The position numbers and the translations under genes are program-made. DNA of 64,000 nucleotides. It comes from Paenibacillus marchantiae. Its GTDB lineage: Bacteria; Bacillota; Bacilli; Paenibacillales; Paenibacillaceae. The stretch lies in contig NZ_CP118270.1 of NCBI RefSeq assembly GCF_028771845.1, positions 186,001-250,000 of the forward strand. The letters run 5' to 3'. Under the pieces are notes generated by a model. That model did no database searches and had not been told where the DNA came from. It saw only the letters and a list, made by a program, of their open reading frames with translations. Positions 16,085 through 25,756 of the stretch are shown one piece after another; the stretch's first letter is position 1, and every line of letters starts with the position of its first letter.

Positions 16085-16881
16085 AAACAACTTCCTGGCT
16101 CACTTTATATAAAATGCTCATTCGAACAAGCATCCGCAGTCGGATGCAATACAAGTTCAATTTTGTCATGGCCTCCGTTCTGGCCGCATTGATTCAAATC
16201 TCCGAGTTTCTGATGGTTGCTCTGGTGCTGCACAAATTCGGAGCCATTAAAGGCTGGTCCCTTCATGAAATTGGTTACCTCTTCGCGATCATGACCCTAT
16301 CCAAGACACTGTATCGAACGTTTGGCAACGAAGTGCATCATCTGGAAAAGTATCTGGTCGGCGGCGAACTCGATCAACTGTTAACCCGTCCTATGCCCGT
16401 ATTGCTGGCCTTACTGCCACAAAACTTCCGCATCATGGCTGGTGAAGTGTTACAAGGCGGTTTTATTCTCTGTTGGTCTCTGGCAGGCATGATGCATAGC
16501 GGACAGATCGGTTGGACTGTCATCCCCTTCTCTCTGCTCGTCATCCTAACCGGTGCCATCATTCTTTTTTCGATTGGTCTTGCCACGGCAACGCTTGGAT
16601 TCTGGACCACACGCATTGAGGAATTGCAGACCATTACCGAGGATGCGGCGCGTACGGCTGCCCAATATCCGCTGACGTTGTATCCCAAATGGATGTCTGG
16701 CATTCTGCTGACCGTAATCCCGGTGGGTTTCGTCAACTATGTTCCGTCACTCTATCTGCTTCGCGGCGAACTAGGTGCGTGGGTTCTTGGTGCCATTATC
16801 GTTGTAGCCGTCCTGAGTCTGGCCGCAAGTCTGCGTTTCTGGAAATTCGGTTTAACCAAATATCAAAGTACAGGTAGCTAA
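16081..16881 (+). CDS. ABC-2 family permease (COG3694-like)
   Basis: 266 residues, six hydrophobic segments, the second permease of the heterodimer; ATG overlaps the preceding stop (ATGA). The N-terminal pattern TLYKMLIRTSIRSRMQYKFNFVMASV is typical of this permease family, as is the LVGGELDQLLTRPMPVL loop. It acts with the neighbours as an exporter. Confidence 0.87.
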   Translation: MKTTSWLTLYKMLIRTSIRSRMQYKFNFVMASVLAALIQISEFLMVALVLHKFGAIKGWSLHEIGYLFAIMTLSKTLYRTFGNEVHHLEKYLVGGELDQLLTRPMPVLLALLPQNFRIMAGEVLQGGFILCWSLAGMMHSGQIGWTVIPFSLLVILTGAIILFSIGLATATLGFWTTRIEELQTITEDAARTAAQYPLTLYPKWMSGILLTVIPVGFVNYVPSLYLLRGELGAWVLGAIIVVAVLSLAASLRFWKFGLTKYQSTGS

Positions 16882-16897
16882 GGAGGAGAGTATCGTC

Positions 16898-17872
16898 ATG
16901 ACTATGATTACAGCGAGGCATCTGCAAAAGGAATTCAAAACCCCTGTGGTACGCGAGGGCCGGTTCTCCGGGCTTCGCACCTTGTTTTCACGTGAGTATC
17001 TGTCCAAGGAAGCGGTTCGAGACATTAGCTTTGATATTGGCAAAGGAGAATTTGTTGGATATATCGGCCCCAATGGGGCTGGCAAATCCACCACGATCAA
17101 AATGCTGACGGGCATCCTTCATCCGACCTCGGGTGAGGTGTTGCTCGGTGGTATGAATCCACACCAGGAAAGACGCCGTACGGTTGGACGTCTCGGTGTT
17201 GTGTTCGGACAGCGCAGCCAGCTCTGGTGGGACCTGCCCGTGAAGGATTCGTATGATATTTTGGCCGAAATGTACGGAGTCCGTGCCGAGGACAAAACGA
17301 AACGATTAGCCCAGTTCGCGGAGCTGCTGGATCTGGAATCGTTCTGGGCTACGCCTGTCCGCAAGCTCTCGCTTGGACAGCGGATGCGTGCTGATCTGGC
17401 AGCTTCCATGCTGCATGACCCGGAACTGCTTTTTCTCGATGAACCGACGATTGGACTGGATGTGAACGCGAAGCGGAACATTCGTCAATTTCTTCGTACA
17501 TTAAATGAAGAGTTTGGCAAAACGATTTTGCTGACCACCCATGACATGGACGACATTGAGCAGCTATGCAGTCGGGTGATGGTGATCAATCACGGTCAAC
17601 TTACGTATGACGGTTCCATCCCCTCTCTGCGGGACACCATCGGTCTGCCAACGATTATTCGAGTGACGTATCGCGGTTCGTATCATATCCCGGATGTTAT
17701 ATCATCCGCCATTCAGATCACAGGGGCAGAGGGCCAGATCGTCAATGTCGAGGTAAATCGAAAAGAGTGGAGCACAATGGACATTCTGAAACAGCTCGAA
17801 CAATGGGGCGAGATTGAGGATGTCGAGATGAAAGAACCGGATTTCGAGGATATTATTCATCGAGTGTACTGA
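16898..17872 (+). CDS. ABC transporter ATP-binding protein (COG4586-like)
   Basis: 324-residue ATPase: an N-terminal extension (FKTPVVREGRFSGLRTLFSREY) characteristic of COG4586, Walker A GPNGAGKST (51-59), the VFGQRSQLWWDLPV Q-loop region peculiar to this group, signature LSLGQRMRADLAASML, Walker B LLFLDEPTIGLD and H-loop TTHDMDD. A C-terminal regulatory region follows. AAGGAGGAGAG precedes the ATG. Third gene of the exporter operon. Confidence 0.93.
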   Translation: MTMITARHLQKEFKTPVVREGRFSGLRTLFSREYLSKEAVRDISFDIGKGEFVGYIGPNGAGKSTTIKMLTGILHPTSGEVLLGGMNPHQERRRTVGRLGVVFGQRSQLWWDLPVKDSYDILAEMYGVRAEDKTKRLAQFAELLDLESFWATPVRKLSLGQRMRADLAASMLHDPELLFLDEPTIGLDVNAKRNIRQFLRTLNEEFGKTILLTTHDMDDIEQLCSRVMVINHGQLTYDGSIPSLRDTIGLPTIIRVTYRGSYHIPDVISSAIQITGAEGQIVNVEVNRKEWSTMDILKQLEQWGEIEDVEMKEPDFEDIIHRVY

Positions 17873-17967
17873 CTGGCCTATTTTATTCAGAACTGGATGA
17901 AGGCCTGTTCAAATGCCGTTACATACGGGAAGGACATAACGTACTGTAATAGCGGAGGTGAAGTGTC

Positions 17968-18645
17968 ATGCTTGTTACCAAACACACACTTGCTGCATCC
18001 AGTGCACACGCCACTCCCTATTACCTCGTTCGAGGCACGAAGCCAGGACCCGTTATCATGATTACATCGGGAGTTCACGGAAATGAAACCGCGAGCATGG
18101 CCGCTGCGCAGAAGCTGGCTAATGACTGCATGGCAGGGCGTCGACACGTGGCTCGTGGACTCCTCATTATTATTCCACGAGTAAATCAAAAGGCTTATCG
18201 AAACAAAAGCCGAGGAAAACCTGATTTAAATCGCACCTTCCCACGGCATATTTCTGGCAAAGCCAAACATCCGCTTGCTTCCGCTGTCTTTCGGCTTGCT
18301 CGTCAATATGGACCTACCTGGTGGCTGGACCTGCATGAAGCCAATGGATTATCCCAACGCAGCTCACGGGTACTAGGACAAACTCTGATTACCAATCCGG
18401 GCAGCAAGGCTGTTCCGTTATGCAAACGAATTATAGGGCGAATGAATCGGTCGATTCCCATTCGTGACAGGCACTTCAATCTGAAGCAACACGAGTTGCC
18501 CGGTTCAGCACGAACAGCCGCAGCTCGCCTGCTTCAAGCCCGCTCGGTTACCGTGGAGACCTGCTGGAGTCTGAACCGATCAGACCGGATCAAATACCAG
18601 ACAGAAATTGTGCACCATTTCCTGCGCGAAGCAGGCCTGTTTTGA
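17968..18645 (+). CDS. succinylglutamate desuccinylase/aspartoacylase-like zinc hydrolase
   Basis: 225-residue M14-type metallohydrolase. Zinc ligands appear as HGNE (about 38-41: SGVHGNETA) and the later histidine in WWLDLHEANG (about 122), and a substrate-binding RTFPR-like segment (LNRTFPRH) lies between them. A candidate catalytic glutamate is in SVTVETCW near 192. Shorter than classical aspartoacylases, but the catalytic layout is complete. ATG with CGGAGGTG upstream. Substrate unknown; probably an N-acyl amino acid or a small peptide. Confidence 0.82.
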   Translation: MLVTKHTLAASSAHATPYYLVRGTKPGPVIMITSGVHGNETASMAAAQKLANDCMAGRRHVARGLLIIIPRVNQKAYRNKSRGKPDLNRTFPRHISGKAKHPLASAVFRLARQYGPTWWLDLHEANGLSQRSSRVLGQTLITNPGSKAVPLCKRIIGRMNRSIPIRDRHFNLKQHELPGSARTAAARLLQARSVTVETCWSLNRSDRIKYQTEIVHHFLREAGLF

Positions 18646-18683
18646 ATTGCTTGAATCGTTATGCAGAGCCGGAAACATAAAAG

Positions 18684-18744
18684 ACACCTTCAAAGATATC
18701 TCTCACGCCAAACGCGTCAGGGATGATCTATGAAGGTGTTTATT
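18684..18744. terminator. bidirectional terminator between convergent genes
   Basis: ACACCTTCA...TGAAGGTGT arms with an inner AGAT/ATCT pairing and T-rich flanks on both strands, between the genes ending at 18645 (+) and 18760 (-). Confidence 0.75.
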
Positions 18745-18759
18745 GATTAAAGGGTTATC

Positions 18760-19167
18760 TTATGAATTGCCATCTTCCTTGTTGATCCGGAAAGATTCAA
18801 TGTAATTGTGAATATCATGCTCTGGCGTCAGGAGCAACCCGGCAAGAAGTGTCTGCATCTGCTGCAGGTTATCGATATGCGACTGAATCTCTTCAATTCG
18901 GTCACGTACAAGTGTTTTAAGTGCTTCACTCTCCATGTCCTCTTGACTAAGCAGCTGTAACGTATCCTGTATTTCTTTTAAAGAATAACCCAGCGATTGA
19001 GCATCCTTAATGAATTTGACCTTAACCAGATAATCCTCGGTATACACACGATATCCGTTGGACGAACGACGGGGAGCAGGCAGAATTCCACTGTCCTCGT
19101 AATACCGGAGCGTTGCCATGCTCACACCCGTACGTTTGGCTAACTCTCCTCTTGTCATGGTTTTCAT
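18760..19167 (-). CDS. MerR family transcriptional regulator
   Basis: 135 residues: N-terminal winged helix MTRGELAKRTGVSMATLRYYEDSGILPAPRR, NGYRVYTEDYLVKVKFIKDAQSLGYSLKEI, then a coiled-coil dimerisation helix (about 80-115). No cysteine pair, so it is not a metal sensor of the CueR/ZntR type. It lies 25 bp downstream of the hydrolase gene in the same orientation and is presumably cotranscribed. The promoter of that operon carries a perfect MerR-type palindrome (20714-20733), so the protein probably autoregulates. Confidence 0.92.
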   Translation of the reverse strand: MKTMTRGELAKRTGVSMATLRYYEDSGILPAPRRSSNGYRVYTEDYLVKVKFIKDAQSLGYSLKEIQDTLQLLSQEDMESEALKTLVRDRIEEIQSHIDNLQQMQTLLAGLLLTPEHDIHNYIESFRINKEDGNS

Positions 19168-19191
19168 GCTACTCCTCCATCCATCTCCGCG

Positions 19192-20673
19192 TTATTCCGC
19201 CTGGTTGCTCCGCAACTTGGTATACTTGTTATCATAAGTAGCCTCGGGAAAACGGTCTGACGACCCTTCCAGCAAAGGCTGCTGCTCTTCTCCCTTCAAG
19301 TAACGGTCAAAGAAGGCCAATGTATATGATCTTGTAATGTCCACATTATGCTCTGGTGTTATGCCTTTGGCAAACAGTTTAGGTGAAATTAACGGAATAT
19401 CCGTGAAACTCTGATGGAAGAAATGATCCACGGTCAAGTAATACGTGTCATTGAGACTGCTTGTCATCACCCGATCCAAATCCGTTTCAAACTCGGGATA
19501 AAACACTTTATCCTTGGCAGTGGCGTTCGGGTCAAAACTTTTGGCTGTTCCACCTGACATGATATACATAAACGGCTGTTTCAAGGCTGTAGTGGATACG
19601 CTCCCCCAGAATCCGCCTTCCAAACTGAGTCCTGCTTTGAAACGGCTATCCTGCGCTAGTGCTTCCGCTGTTGTCGCACCACCATAAGAGTGACCAAAGA
19701 TACCGACATGATCCAGATCAAGCTTGCCTTCGAGCAGTTGATTCGGATCATGTTTATTCCACTGGGTGAGCGTATCCAGTACAAAGCTTGCGTCAGCTGC
19801 ACGAATGCCAACACCTTCTATATTATGTTGATACACTTCCTCTGACGTTAGATCTTCAGGATCCGGCTCATAAGAAGCAACATGTCCATCCGGGAATGTC
19901 ACTTGAGCTGAGGTATACGGATGGTCGATCCCAACAACAATGTAGCCGTGGCTTACCAGTTCCTCAATCGCGGTCATACTTTGAAAGCGTGCAGAGCGTA
20001 TTCCAGGTGAAAACAGCAATACTGGATACTTGCTCTGTGCGGCAGACACCTCAGCGCCTTTGACCACATGCGTGGGAATCGTATCAAGATAACTGAACAC
20101 CACCGGTGGAATGCCAAATACGAGACTGATCGCCTCTCCCAACTCGGCAGGATAATGCTCTAGCGGTAATCCTTTGGCTGTTTCCTGATCTACAGGATAC
20201 CAGACATTAATCATAAGTTCTCGCTTATCACCCGCTTCAGCCGTCTTGGTCTCTTCCCGAGATTCATCCGTTAACTGCTGCGAATAGGTGCCTATGGCAA
20301 ATGAACCTGTCGGTTCAGGCATCGTGAATGCAGGGAAAAGCGACGTTAGCACCATTGAACCTGCACTGAGAGCCAGCACCAGAATAGATGCCAAGATGGT
20401 TTTGAACCACGAACGACGTTTCGGTTTTTGTATGTTCTGCATATTGCGTCCGGACTTCCACAGTTGAATCGCCAATACAATCAGTAAAACAAGGGCTACG
20501 ATATAGGTGGGCAACAGCTGCACACGAAAACGATCGATTACCCCATGCAATAGAATAACCAGTGCCAATGCCGACAACGTACCCACTTTCACTGCCCGAC
20601 GTTTGGGAGCCATCAACATGACAATTGCGCTAATAACCGTCACAATGACCAAAATCCATTCCAAAATTCTCAT
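19192..20673 (-). CDS. alpha/beta hydrolase, PAF acetylhydrolase-like, with membrane N-terminus
   Basis: 493 residues. The first 120 hold about four hydrophobic helices (including MRILEWILVIVTVISAIVML), so the enzyme is membrane anchored. The hydrolase domain has the nucleophile elbow GHSYGGATT (GxSxG), the KYPVLLFSPG strand and VGIDHPYTS. The pattern fits the PAF acetylhydrolase/chlorophyllase-like carboxylesterases. Start ATG at 20673 with TTGGAGGTAAG upstream; the longer frame has no site. First gene of an operon with the MerR regulator. Confidence 0.82.
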   Translation of the reverse strand: MRILEWILVIVTVISAIVMLMAPKRRAVKVGTLSALALVILLHGVIDRFRVQLLPTYIVALVLLIVLAIQLWKSGRNMQNIQKPKRRSWFKTILASILVLALSAGSMVLTSLFPAFTMPEPTGSFAIGTYSQQLTDESREETKTAEAGDKRELMINVWYPVDQETAKGLPLEHYPAELGEAISLVFGIPPVVFSYLDTIPTHVVKGAEVSAAQSKYPVLLFSPGIRSARFQSMTAIEELVSHGYIVVGIDHPYTSAQVTFPDGHVASYEPDPEDLTSEEVYQHNIEGVGIRAADASFVLDTLTQWNKHDPNQLLEGKLDLDHVGIFGHSYGGATTAEALAQDSRFKAGLSLEGGFWGSVSTTALKQPFMYIMSGGTAKSFDPNATAKDKVFYPEFETDLDRVMTSSLNDTYYLTVDHFFHQSFTDIPLISPKLFAKGITPEHNVDITRSYTLAFFDRYLKGEEQQPLLEGSSDRFPEATYDNKYTKLRSNQAE

Positions 20674-20705
20674 CGATCTTACCTCCAACATGTTGTAATA
20701 CATCA

Positions 20706-20737
20706 AGGATAAACCTTGAAGTATACTTCAAGGTCAA
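20706..20737 (-). promoter_or_regulatory. MerR-type promoter with 20-bp perfect palindrome
   Basis: Minus strand: -35 TTGACC (20732-20737), -10 TATCCT (20706-20711) or TTATCC, spacer of 19-20 bp. The palindrome CCTTGAAGTATACTTCAAGG (20714-20733) fills the spacer. Overlong spacers with an internal dyad are the hallmark of MerR-activated promoters. Transcription would start near 20699, 26 nt before the hydrolase ATG. Confidence 0.85.
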
Positions 20738-20786
20738 GGTATATTTTGATCTGAATTTCGATAAGTTAAACATTTTCGTTCAAATC

Positions 20787-20834
20787 AAAAAGAACTGTTT
20801 GGGATCAAATACGTCCACGTTAACAGTTCTTTTT
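20787..20834 (-). terminator. intrinsic terminator of the GH32 operon
   Basis: AAAAAGAACTGTT and AACAGTTCTTTTT arms; T runs on both strands. It ends the minus-strand sugar operon and may also insulate the MerR promoter. Confidence 0.85.
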
Positions 20835-20875
20835 AACACAATTTAAGCAAGCATCTCTACAGAGGTCGAAAAATG

Positions 20876-22429
20876 CTATACCTTCAGATCCCACTTGCGA
20901 ACTTCAGTCAAGGTACACTCTCCTGAGGAAAACGCTGTGATCCCTGTGGATTTCGGCCCTGGATAAATACGAGCTGTCATGACCTTCTCTCCACCTTGAA
21001 TAAATACTTCAACCGACGAGACGTCCACAAAAATTCGCAGCTCCAGTCTACCGTTATGCAGCTGCACTTCAGCAGCACGTTCACCTCCGGGCCCGGCTCC
21101 TGCATGATCCCGATTAAGACGGAGTCTACACTGCTGCACATCATAGGCAATGACCGTCTCCTCTCCCTCGCCGGTACGCAGCTTCAATCCAAATTGCTCT
21201 GCCCGATCTGCTTCAAAGACGGCAAACAGTTCGTATTGATCTCCTTCCATCCCCAAGTCCCGTGTGCCGTCCAAGCGGATGTCATGTTGTTCAACCTCAT
21301 TCGAACGATATTGCTCCAGCTCCGGGACTGGCAGGAAGAACAATCGCTCCCCCTTTAGAACGATCTGGCGAGGCAACGTCATCGCCCCTGCCCATTGGTG
21401 ACCGTTCTGAGTTGGAATATCCATCTCCCACGTCTCCATCCATGCCACCATGATGCGACGTCCTTGCTCATCATCCGTTGTCTGCGGCGCATAAAAATCA
21501 AACCCGTAATCCAGCGGATGATATTGCTCATATTCCAGTACGCCCCGCGATTCATCCAGTGCGCCAATCATGTAAACGGTGGAGTGCAAATTGCGATAGT
21601 TGTCCATCTGGGCTGGCATTCGCTGCGGAGACATGATCAGAATATCCCGGCCGCCGAGAGAAAAGAAATCGGGACATTCCCAGTTATCCCCGAGTGTGCC
21701 GTCACTTTGAGCGAGTACATTGACATAGCTCCACTGCAGCAGATTGGTTGAACGATACAGAAGGATTAAGCCACCGCCTTCCGTATCATTGGAACCCAAT
21801 ACACAATAGAATGTCCCATTTCGTTCAAACACCTTTGGATCACGGAAGTCCTTCGGACTCGTGTGTTCCGGAATCTGATCCAGACGGATAACCGGGTTCA
21901 GGCCGCTTTTGACAAAATCCACCCCATTGCCCGATACAGCAATATTCTGCGTCTGTCGGTAATCGTTATCCTTATCCGGTCCCGTCACGACATGTCCCGT
22001 GTACATGAGCAGCAGCTTGCCATCCTGAACGATCGCGCTGCCAGAGAAACATCCCCCGCTGTCGTAGCTCTGATCCGGTGCGAGCGCGACCGGAAGATAA
22101 GACCACGTGATCAGATCATGACTGACGGCATGACCCCAGTGCATGGGTCCCCATACCGGGGCATAGGGATAATGCTGATAGAACATGTGGTACATTCCGC
22201 TGTAGTATACAAAACCGTTCGGATCGTTCATCCAGCCTACTTCAGGCATCAAATGATACGCCAGGCGATAGGTTGGATTCACATGTTGCCGATTTTCCCT
22301 GATGTAAGCATCAGCCCGGTCAAGTGTATAGCTTTCCTGCGTCTGATGCTGTGTATCCGGCAGTGGGTTATCTGACTTGTGTTTGAGGTCTGTTTCTGGT
22401 TCCTGTTTTACGTCCAGTTCCTGATTCAT
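20876..22429 (-). CDS. GH32 beta-fructofuranosidase (sucrose/fructan hydrolase)
   Basis: 517-residue glycoside hydrolase with no signal peptide, so intracellular; hydrolyses beta-fructosides such as sucrose or fructo-oligosaccharides. All GH32 residues are present: nucleophile Asp69 in WMNDPNGF, transition-state Asp197 in FRDPKVF, acid/base Glu251 in WECPDFF. A C-terminal beta-sandwich follows. A polar 35-residue N-terminal tail precedes the catalytic domain, longer than in most ScrB/SacA proteins. ATG with CAGGAGTG upstream. Last gene of the SBP-permease-permease-hydrolase operon. Confidence 0.93.
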   Translation of the reverse strand: MNQELDVKQEPETDLKHKSDNPLPDTQHQTQESYTLDRADAYIRENRQHVNPTYRLAYHLMPEVGWMNDPNGFVYYSGMYHMFYQHYPYAPVWGPMHWGHAVSHDLITWSYLPVALAPDQSYDSGGCFSGSAIVQDGKLLLMYTGHVVTGPDKDNDYRQTQNIAVSGNGVDFVKSGLNPVIRLDQIPEHTSPKDFRDPKVFERNGTFYCVLGSNDTEGGGLILLYRSTNLLQWSYVNVLAQSDGTLGDNWECPDFFSLGGRDILIMSPQRMPAQMDNYRNLHSTVYMIGALDESRGVLEYEQYHPLDYGFDFYAPQTTDDEQGRRIMVAWMETWEMDIPTQNGHQWAGAMTLPRQIVLKGERLFFLPVPELEQYRSNEVEQHDIRLDGTRDLGMEGDQYELFAVFEADRAEQFGLKLRTGEGEETVIAYDVQQCRLRLNRDHAGAGPGGERAAEVQLHNGRLELRIFVDVSSVEVFIQGGEKVMTARIYPGPKSTGITAFSSGECTLTEVRKWDLKV

Positions 22430-22474
22430 ATGTCTATCACTCCTGTCTCTCTACTGCAATTTTCCTCAAGCCGA

Positions 22475-23302
22475 TTATTTGATGGACCCTTGCATCACAC
22501 CCTGAATGATATACTTTTGCGCGAACAGATACACCACCAGCACAGGCAGCAGCGTCAGCACGAGACCAGCCATCAATGGGCCGTAATCGACCGTATAGGT
22601 CCCATAGAAATAAAAGGTGGATAACGGGAGCGTACGCTGCTCGGAAGAAGTCAGTACCAGAGAAGGAAGCAAGAAATCGTTCCATATCCACAGGACGTTC
22701 AACACGGCAATCGTAACACTTGTGGGCAGCAGCACCGGCAATACGATGCGAAAGAAGGTCTGCACTCTGCCGCAGCCGTCCATTAATGCTGCTTCTTCCA
22801 ACTCCAGTGGGATGCTCTTGATAAAGCCATGATAGATGAATACAGCCAGTGGACTACCAAAGCCGATGTACATATAAATGAGCGACCATTTGTTATCCAG
22901 CAGACCGAGTGAACCGTATATTTTCACCAATGGAATCATAATGGCTTGAAAAGGAATAATCATGGCCGCTACCATCAGGAAAAAAAGATATTGGTTCAGC
23001 TTGCTGTTATGCCGTACAAAATAATGAGCCGTCATCGCTGCGAGCAGGGCGATCAGCAGTACACCTGCCACTGTAATCAGCAACGAATTCCCGAATGCTG
23101 ACATATATCCCATTTTATCAAAGGCGCTAACGTAGTTATCCCATTGAAAGGACGCTGGAAGACCCAGTGGGTCCGATGTAATGGCTTGATTGGCCTTGAA
23201 TGAATTCGTGATTAGCAGCAGAAACGGAAAAATGAACAACACCAGCGCTACCATTAATGAAAGCAGCTTAGCCCAGCCAAAAATACGAGATTGTCCAGCC
23301 AT
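22475..23302 (-). CDS. carbohydrate ABC transporter permease (MalG type)
   Basis: 275 residues, six membrane helices, with the EAA loop ELEEAALMDGCGRVQTFFRIVLPVLLP (about 188-214) that contacts the shared ATPase. Start overlaps the previous stop by one base (TAATG). Part of the fructoside uptake operon; no ATPase gene is present, as usual for families served by a common MsmX-type ATPase. Confidence 0.95.
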   Translation of the reverse strand: MAGQSRIFGWAKLLSLMVALVLFIFPFLLLITNSFKANQAITSDPLGLPASFQWDNYVSAFDKMGYMSAFGNSLLITVAGVLLIALLAAMTAHYFVRHNSKLNQYLFFLMVAAMIIPFQAIMIPLVKIYGSLGLLDNKWSLIYMYIGFGSPLAVFIYHGFIKSIPLELEEAALMDGCGRVQTFFRIVLPVLLPTSVTIAVLNVLWIWNDFLLPSLVLTSSEQRTLPLSTFYFYGTYTVDYGPLMAGLVLTLLPVLVVYLFAQKYIIQGVMQGSIK

Positions 23303-24186
23303 TATGCCTCCACCTCCAGTTTTTTGCTGAAATAAACCTGGAGCAGTGTAATGGTGGCAACCAGGATAAACAGGACAAACGCCTCTGCTTGGCCAAGCCC
23401 GTAATCACGAGCCAGAAAGGCCTGTTCATACACATGCATGGACACCATTTCCGTGCTTTTGAACGGTCCGCCGCTGGTTAGGGAGACGTTGAGATCATAG
23501 ACCATAAAGCCCCGCTGGAGTGACAGGAACACGCACACGATAAATGACGGCACCATCAGCGGCAATACAATCCGTGCGAGCATCTTGCGGTTGCTTGCCC
23601 CGTCAATACTGGCTGCCTCCATCACATCCTTGGGCACATTCATCAGCCCAGCAATATAGATGACCATCATATACCCGGCATATTGCCATACGGTAACGAC
23701 GATCAGGGCCCAGAAGGCTTTGTCGGGGTCTGACAGCCAAGAGGCTGCGAACAACGGGATGTTCATTTTCTGTCCGGCAAATACCAGCACCTGATTAAAA
23801 ATAAACTGCCATATAAAGCCGAGCACAATTCCACCGACGAGATTAGGCAGAAAGAAGCCCGCCCGGAACCATCCCTGCGCCTTTATGCCCCGTGTTACCG
23901 CGTAGGCAAGCAGGAATGCAACCGCATTCGTTAGTACTACCGTAATAAATACGTATTCCAGCGTCATCCCGAATGATGTCCAGAACACGGTGTCCTTGAA
24001 CACGCCGATATAGTTGTCCCAACCCACAAGACTTTGCTCCACAGCAATGCCATCCCAGTTTGTAAACGTCAAATAGATGCCGTATAAAAACGGAATAATC
24101 ATGACGGTAGCGAACGCAAAAAGCGTCGGTCCGGTAAAAATCAGTCGGGTACGCAGACGGGTCCATAATCCTTTTTCGGTCAGCAT
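23302..24186 (-). CDS. sugar ABC transporter permease (MalF type)
   Basis: 294 residues from ATG 24186, six helices, EAA loop DVMEAASIDGASNRKMLARIVLPLM. I chose 24186 because GGAGG stands 6 nt upstream; a nearby upstream ATG (24192) touches the ribosome site. Partner of the MalG-type permease that overlaps its 3' end. Confidence 0.93.
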   Translation of the reverse strand: MLTEKGLWTRLRTRLIFTGPTLFAFATVMIIPFLYGIYLTFTNWDGIAVEQSLVGWDNYIGVFKDTVFWTSFGMTLEYVFITVVLTNAVAFLLAYAVTRGIKAQGWFRAGFFLPNLVGGIVLGFIWQFIFNQVLVFAGQKMNIPLFAASWLSDPDKAFWALIVVTVWQYAGYMMVIYIAGLMNVPKDVMEAASIDGASNRKMLARIVLPLMVPSFIVCVFLSLQRGFMVYDLNVSLTSGGPFKSTEMVSMHVYEQAFLARDYGLGQAEAFVLFILVATITLLQVYFSKKLEVEA

Positions 24187-24387
24187 TGTCATCCTCCACT
24201 CTGTCCAACTGTATTGACTGCCGGTTGGCCGGAGAGGGGAATGGTAGTTCGAAAACCCTCGTCGCTCCACCTCTTGTCCCCAGCAACCGTCCATTCTCTG
24301 TATGCAACACCAGAAGACCGGAGGGCAGCAGGTAAGGATGTTCCTCGCCTGTGCCCTGTGCTACTCTGGTTTATTTTGACGTAGGAT

Positions 24388-25707
24388 TTATTTTACCTTG
24401 GTCCAATAGTCTTGAATTTCCTTGGCAAGTCCTTTGCGGTCAATTACATCAGCCAAATATTTCTGCATGGAAGCACCCAGTTTGGACCAATGATCGGCTG
24501 GAAGCGTGCTCATTGATTCCTCGATTTTACCTGCCTTAATGTAATCCCCAATCGACTTGCCGAGCGGATCAGCCGGTTCAAGAGTGATATTGCTGAATGC
24601 CGGAATGATGGTCGCCTGATTCACCAGGAAATCCTGTCCTTTAGCCTCATAGACAATCCAGTCTAGGAATTTCTTCGCTGCTTCCTGCTGCGCTGGTGTG
24701 CTCTTTTCCTTGTCGATCAGAATACGTTTGGATACGGCAGCGGAAATTTGGGTGTTGCCAAAATCGTCCGGATTGTCGCTCACAGGAACCGGCAGGAAGC
24801 CGTATTTTCCATCCGCTGTATCAAAGCTGTGAATTTGCGGCCAAGCCCAGTTCCCCTGGAACCAGATGCCCACCTCTCCTTTTCCCAGCACTTCGGGTCC
24901 ACGCTCATACGTCCCGGACAAAGGGGACGCTTTGTCGATGTTATAGGTCTTCATCAGATCAAACGTATCCATCAGACCATTGAAGACGGTGTTGGAAGCC
25001 AAATCAACCTTCCCTGCCTTGAGATCACTAATAAATTGATCGACCTTCGTACGATCCGGAGACTGTCCACCATATGCAAGCCCAAGGTAGTGGGCGCCGA
25101 GCGACCAGTCCATCGGAGAGACAATCAAAGGAGATTTTCCTGTGGCTGCAATCTTCTGGAATAGTTCTTCAAGCTGAGCAGTAGTCTGTACGGATTCAGG
25201 ATCAAATGTGCCACCTACAGCCTGATCCAGCACCTGCTGATTGTAGATGAAACCGTATCCCTCAATGGAGAAAGGAAATGCATAATTTTTGCCATCAAAT
25301 GTGGTAGCCGATGTGCTATTCTCGACGGCATCCTTCATCCACTTCTCTGAAGTGAGGTCCAGAACGCGATCCTTGAATTTCTCAACATCCCCTGTATCCA
25401 GCATCATCATCGTTGTCGGGTTACCGGACGCATACAGCGCAGATGCTTTCTCAAATGGAGATTGACCGTTGCCTACAGGCACAATCTCCAGCGTAATACC
25501 GGGATTCTCGGCCTGAAAATCCTTGGCTGCCTGTTCCAGCTGAGTGTTAATCTCCGCTTTGGAATTCAGAAGCGTGATTTTGACGTCACCGTCCGATGAG
25601 GATGATCCCGAGCCTGTTTCTGTCTTCGCACCGCCACATGCGGATAACATAACAACCATAATTAAAGATAATACCGATAATTTCATCCATTTCTGCTCTC
25701 TTTTCAT
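24388..25707 (-). CDS. extracellular solute-binding lipoprotein (family 1)
   Basis: 439-residue sugar-binding protein anchored by a lipobox (LSLIMVVMLSAC, Cys about residue 24) followed by a Gly/Ser linker, then the typical SBP fold with LLDTGDVEKFKDRVLDLT, EGYGFIYN and WFQGNWAWPQI segments. First gene of the fructoside operon, transcribed from the LacI/CcpA-controlled promoter at 25757-25785. Confidence 0.94.
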   Translation of the reverse strand: MKREQKWMKLSVLSLIMVVMLSACGGAKTETGSGSSSSDGDVKITLLNSKAEINTQLEQAAKDFQAENPGITLEIVPVGNGQSPFEKASALYASGNPTTMMMLDTGDVEKFKDRVLDLTSEKWMKDAVENSTSATTFDGKNYAFPFSIEGYGFIYNQQVLDQAVGGTFDPESVQTTAQLEELFQKIAATGKSPLIVSPMDWSLGAHYLGLAYGGQSPDRTKVDQFISDLKAGKVDLASNTVFNGLMDTFDLMKTYNIDKASPLSGTYERGPEVLGKGEVGIWFQGNWAWPQIHSFDTADGKYGFLPVPVSDNPDDFGNTQISAAVSKRILIDKEKSTPAQQEAAKKFLDWIVYEAKGQDFLVNQATIIPAFSNITLEPADPLGKSIGDYIKAGKIEESMSTLPADHWSKLGASMQKYLADVIDRKGLAKEIQDYWTKVK

Positions 25708-25735
25708 CTGTCATGGCCCCCGTTCATTAATATAA

Positions 25736-25752
25736 AAGGAAACGCTTACAAA
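25736..25752. promoter_or_regulatory. cre site (CcpA binding)
   Basis: AAGGAAACGCTTACAAA fits the catabolite-response consensus with one mismatch. It covers the expected start point of the fructoside operon, just downstream of its -10, a position where CcpA blocks initiation. Confidence 0.7.
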
Positions 25753-25756
25753 TCAG

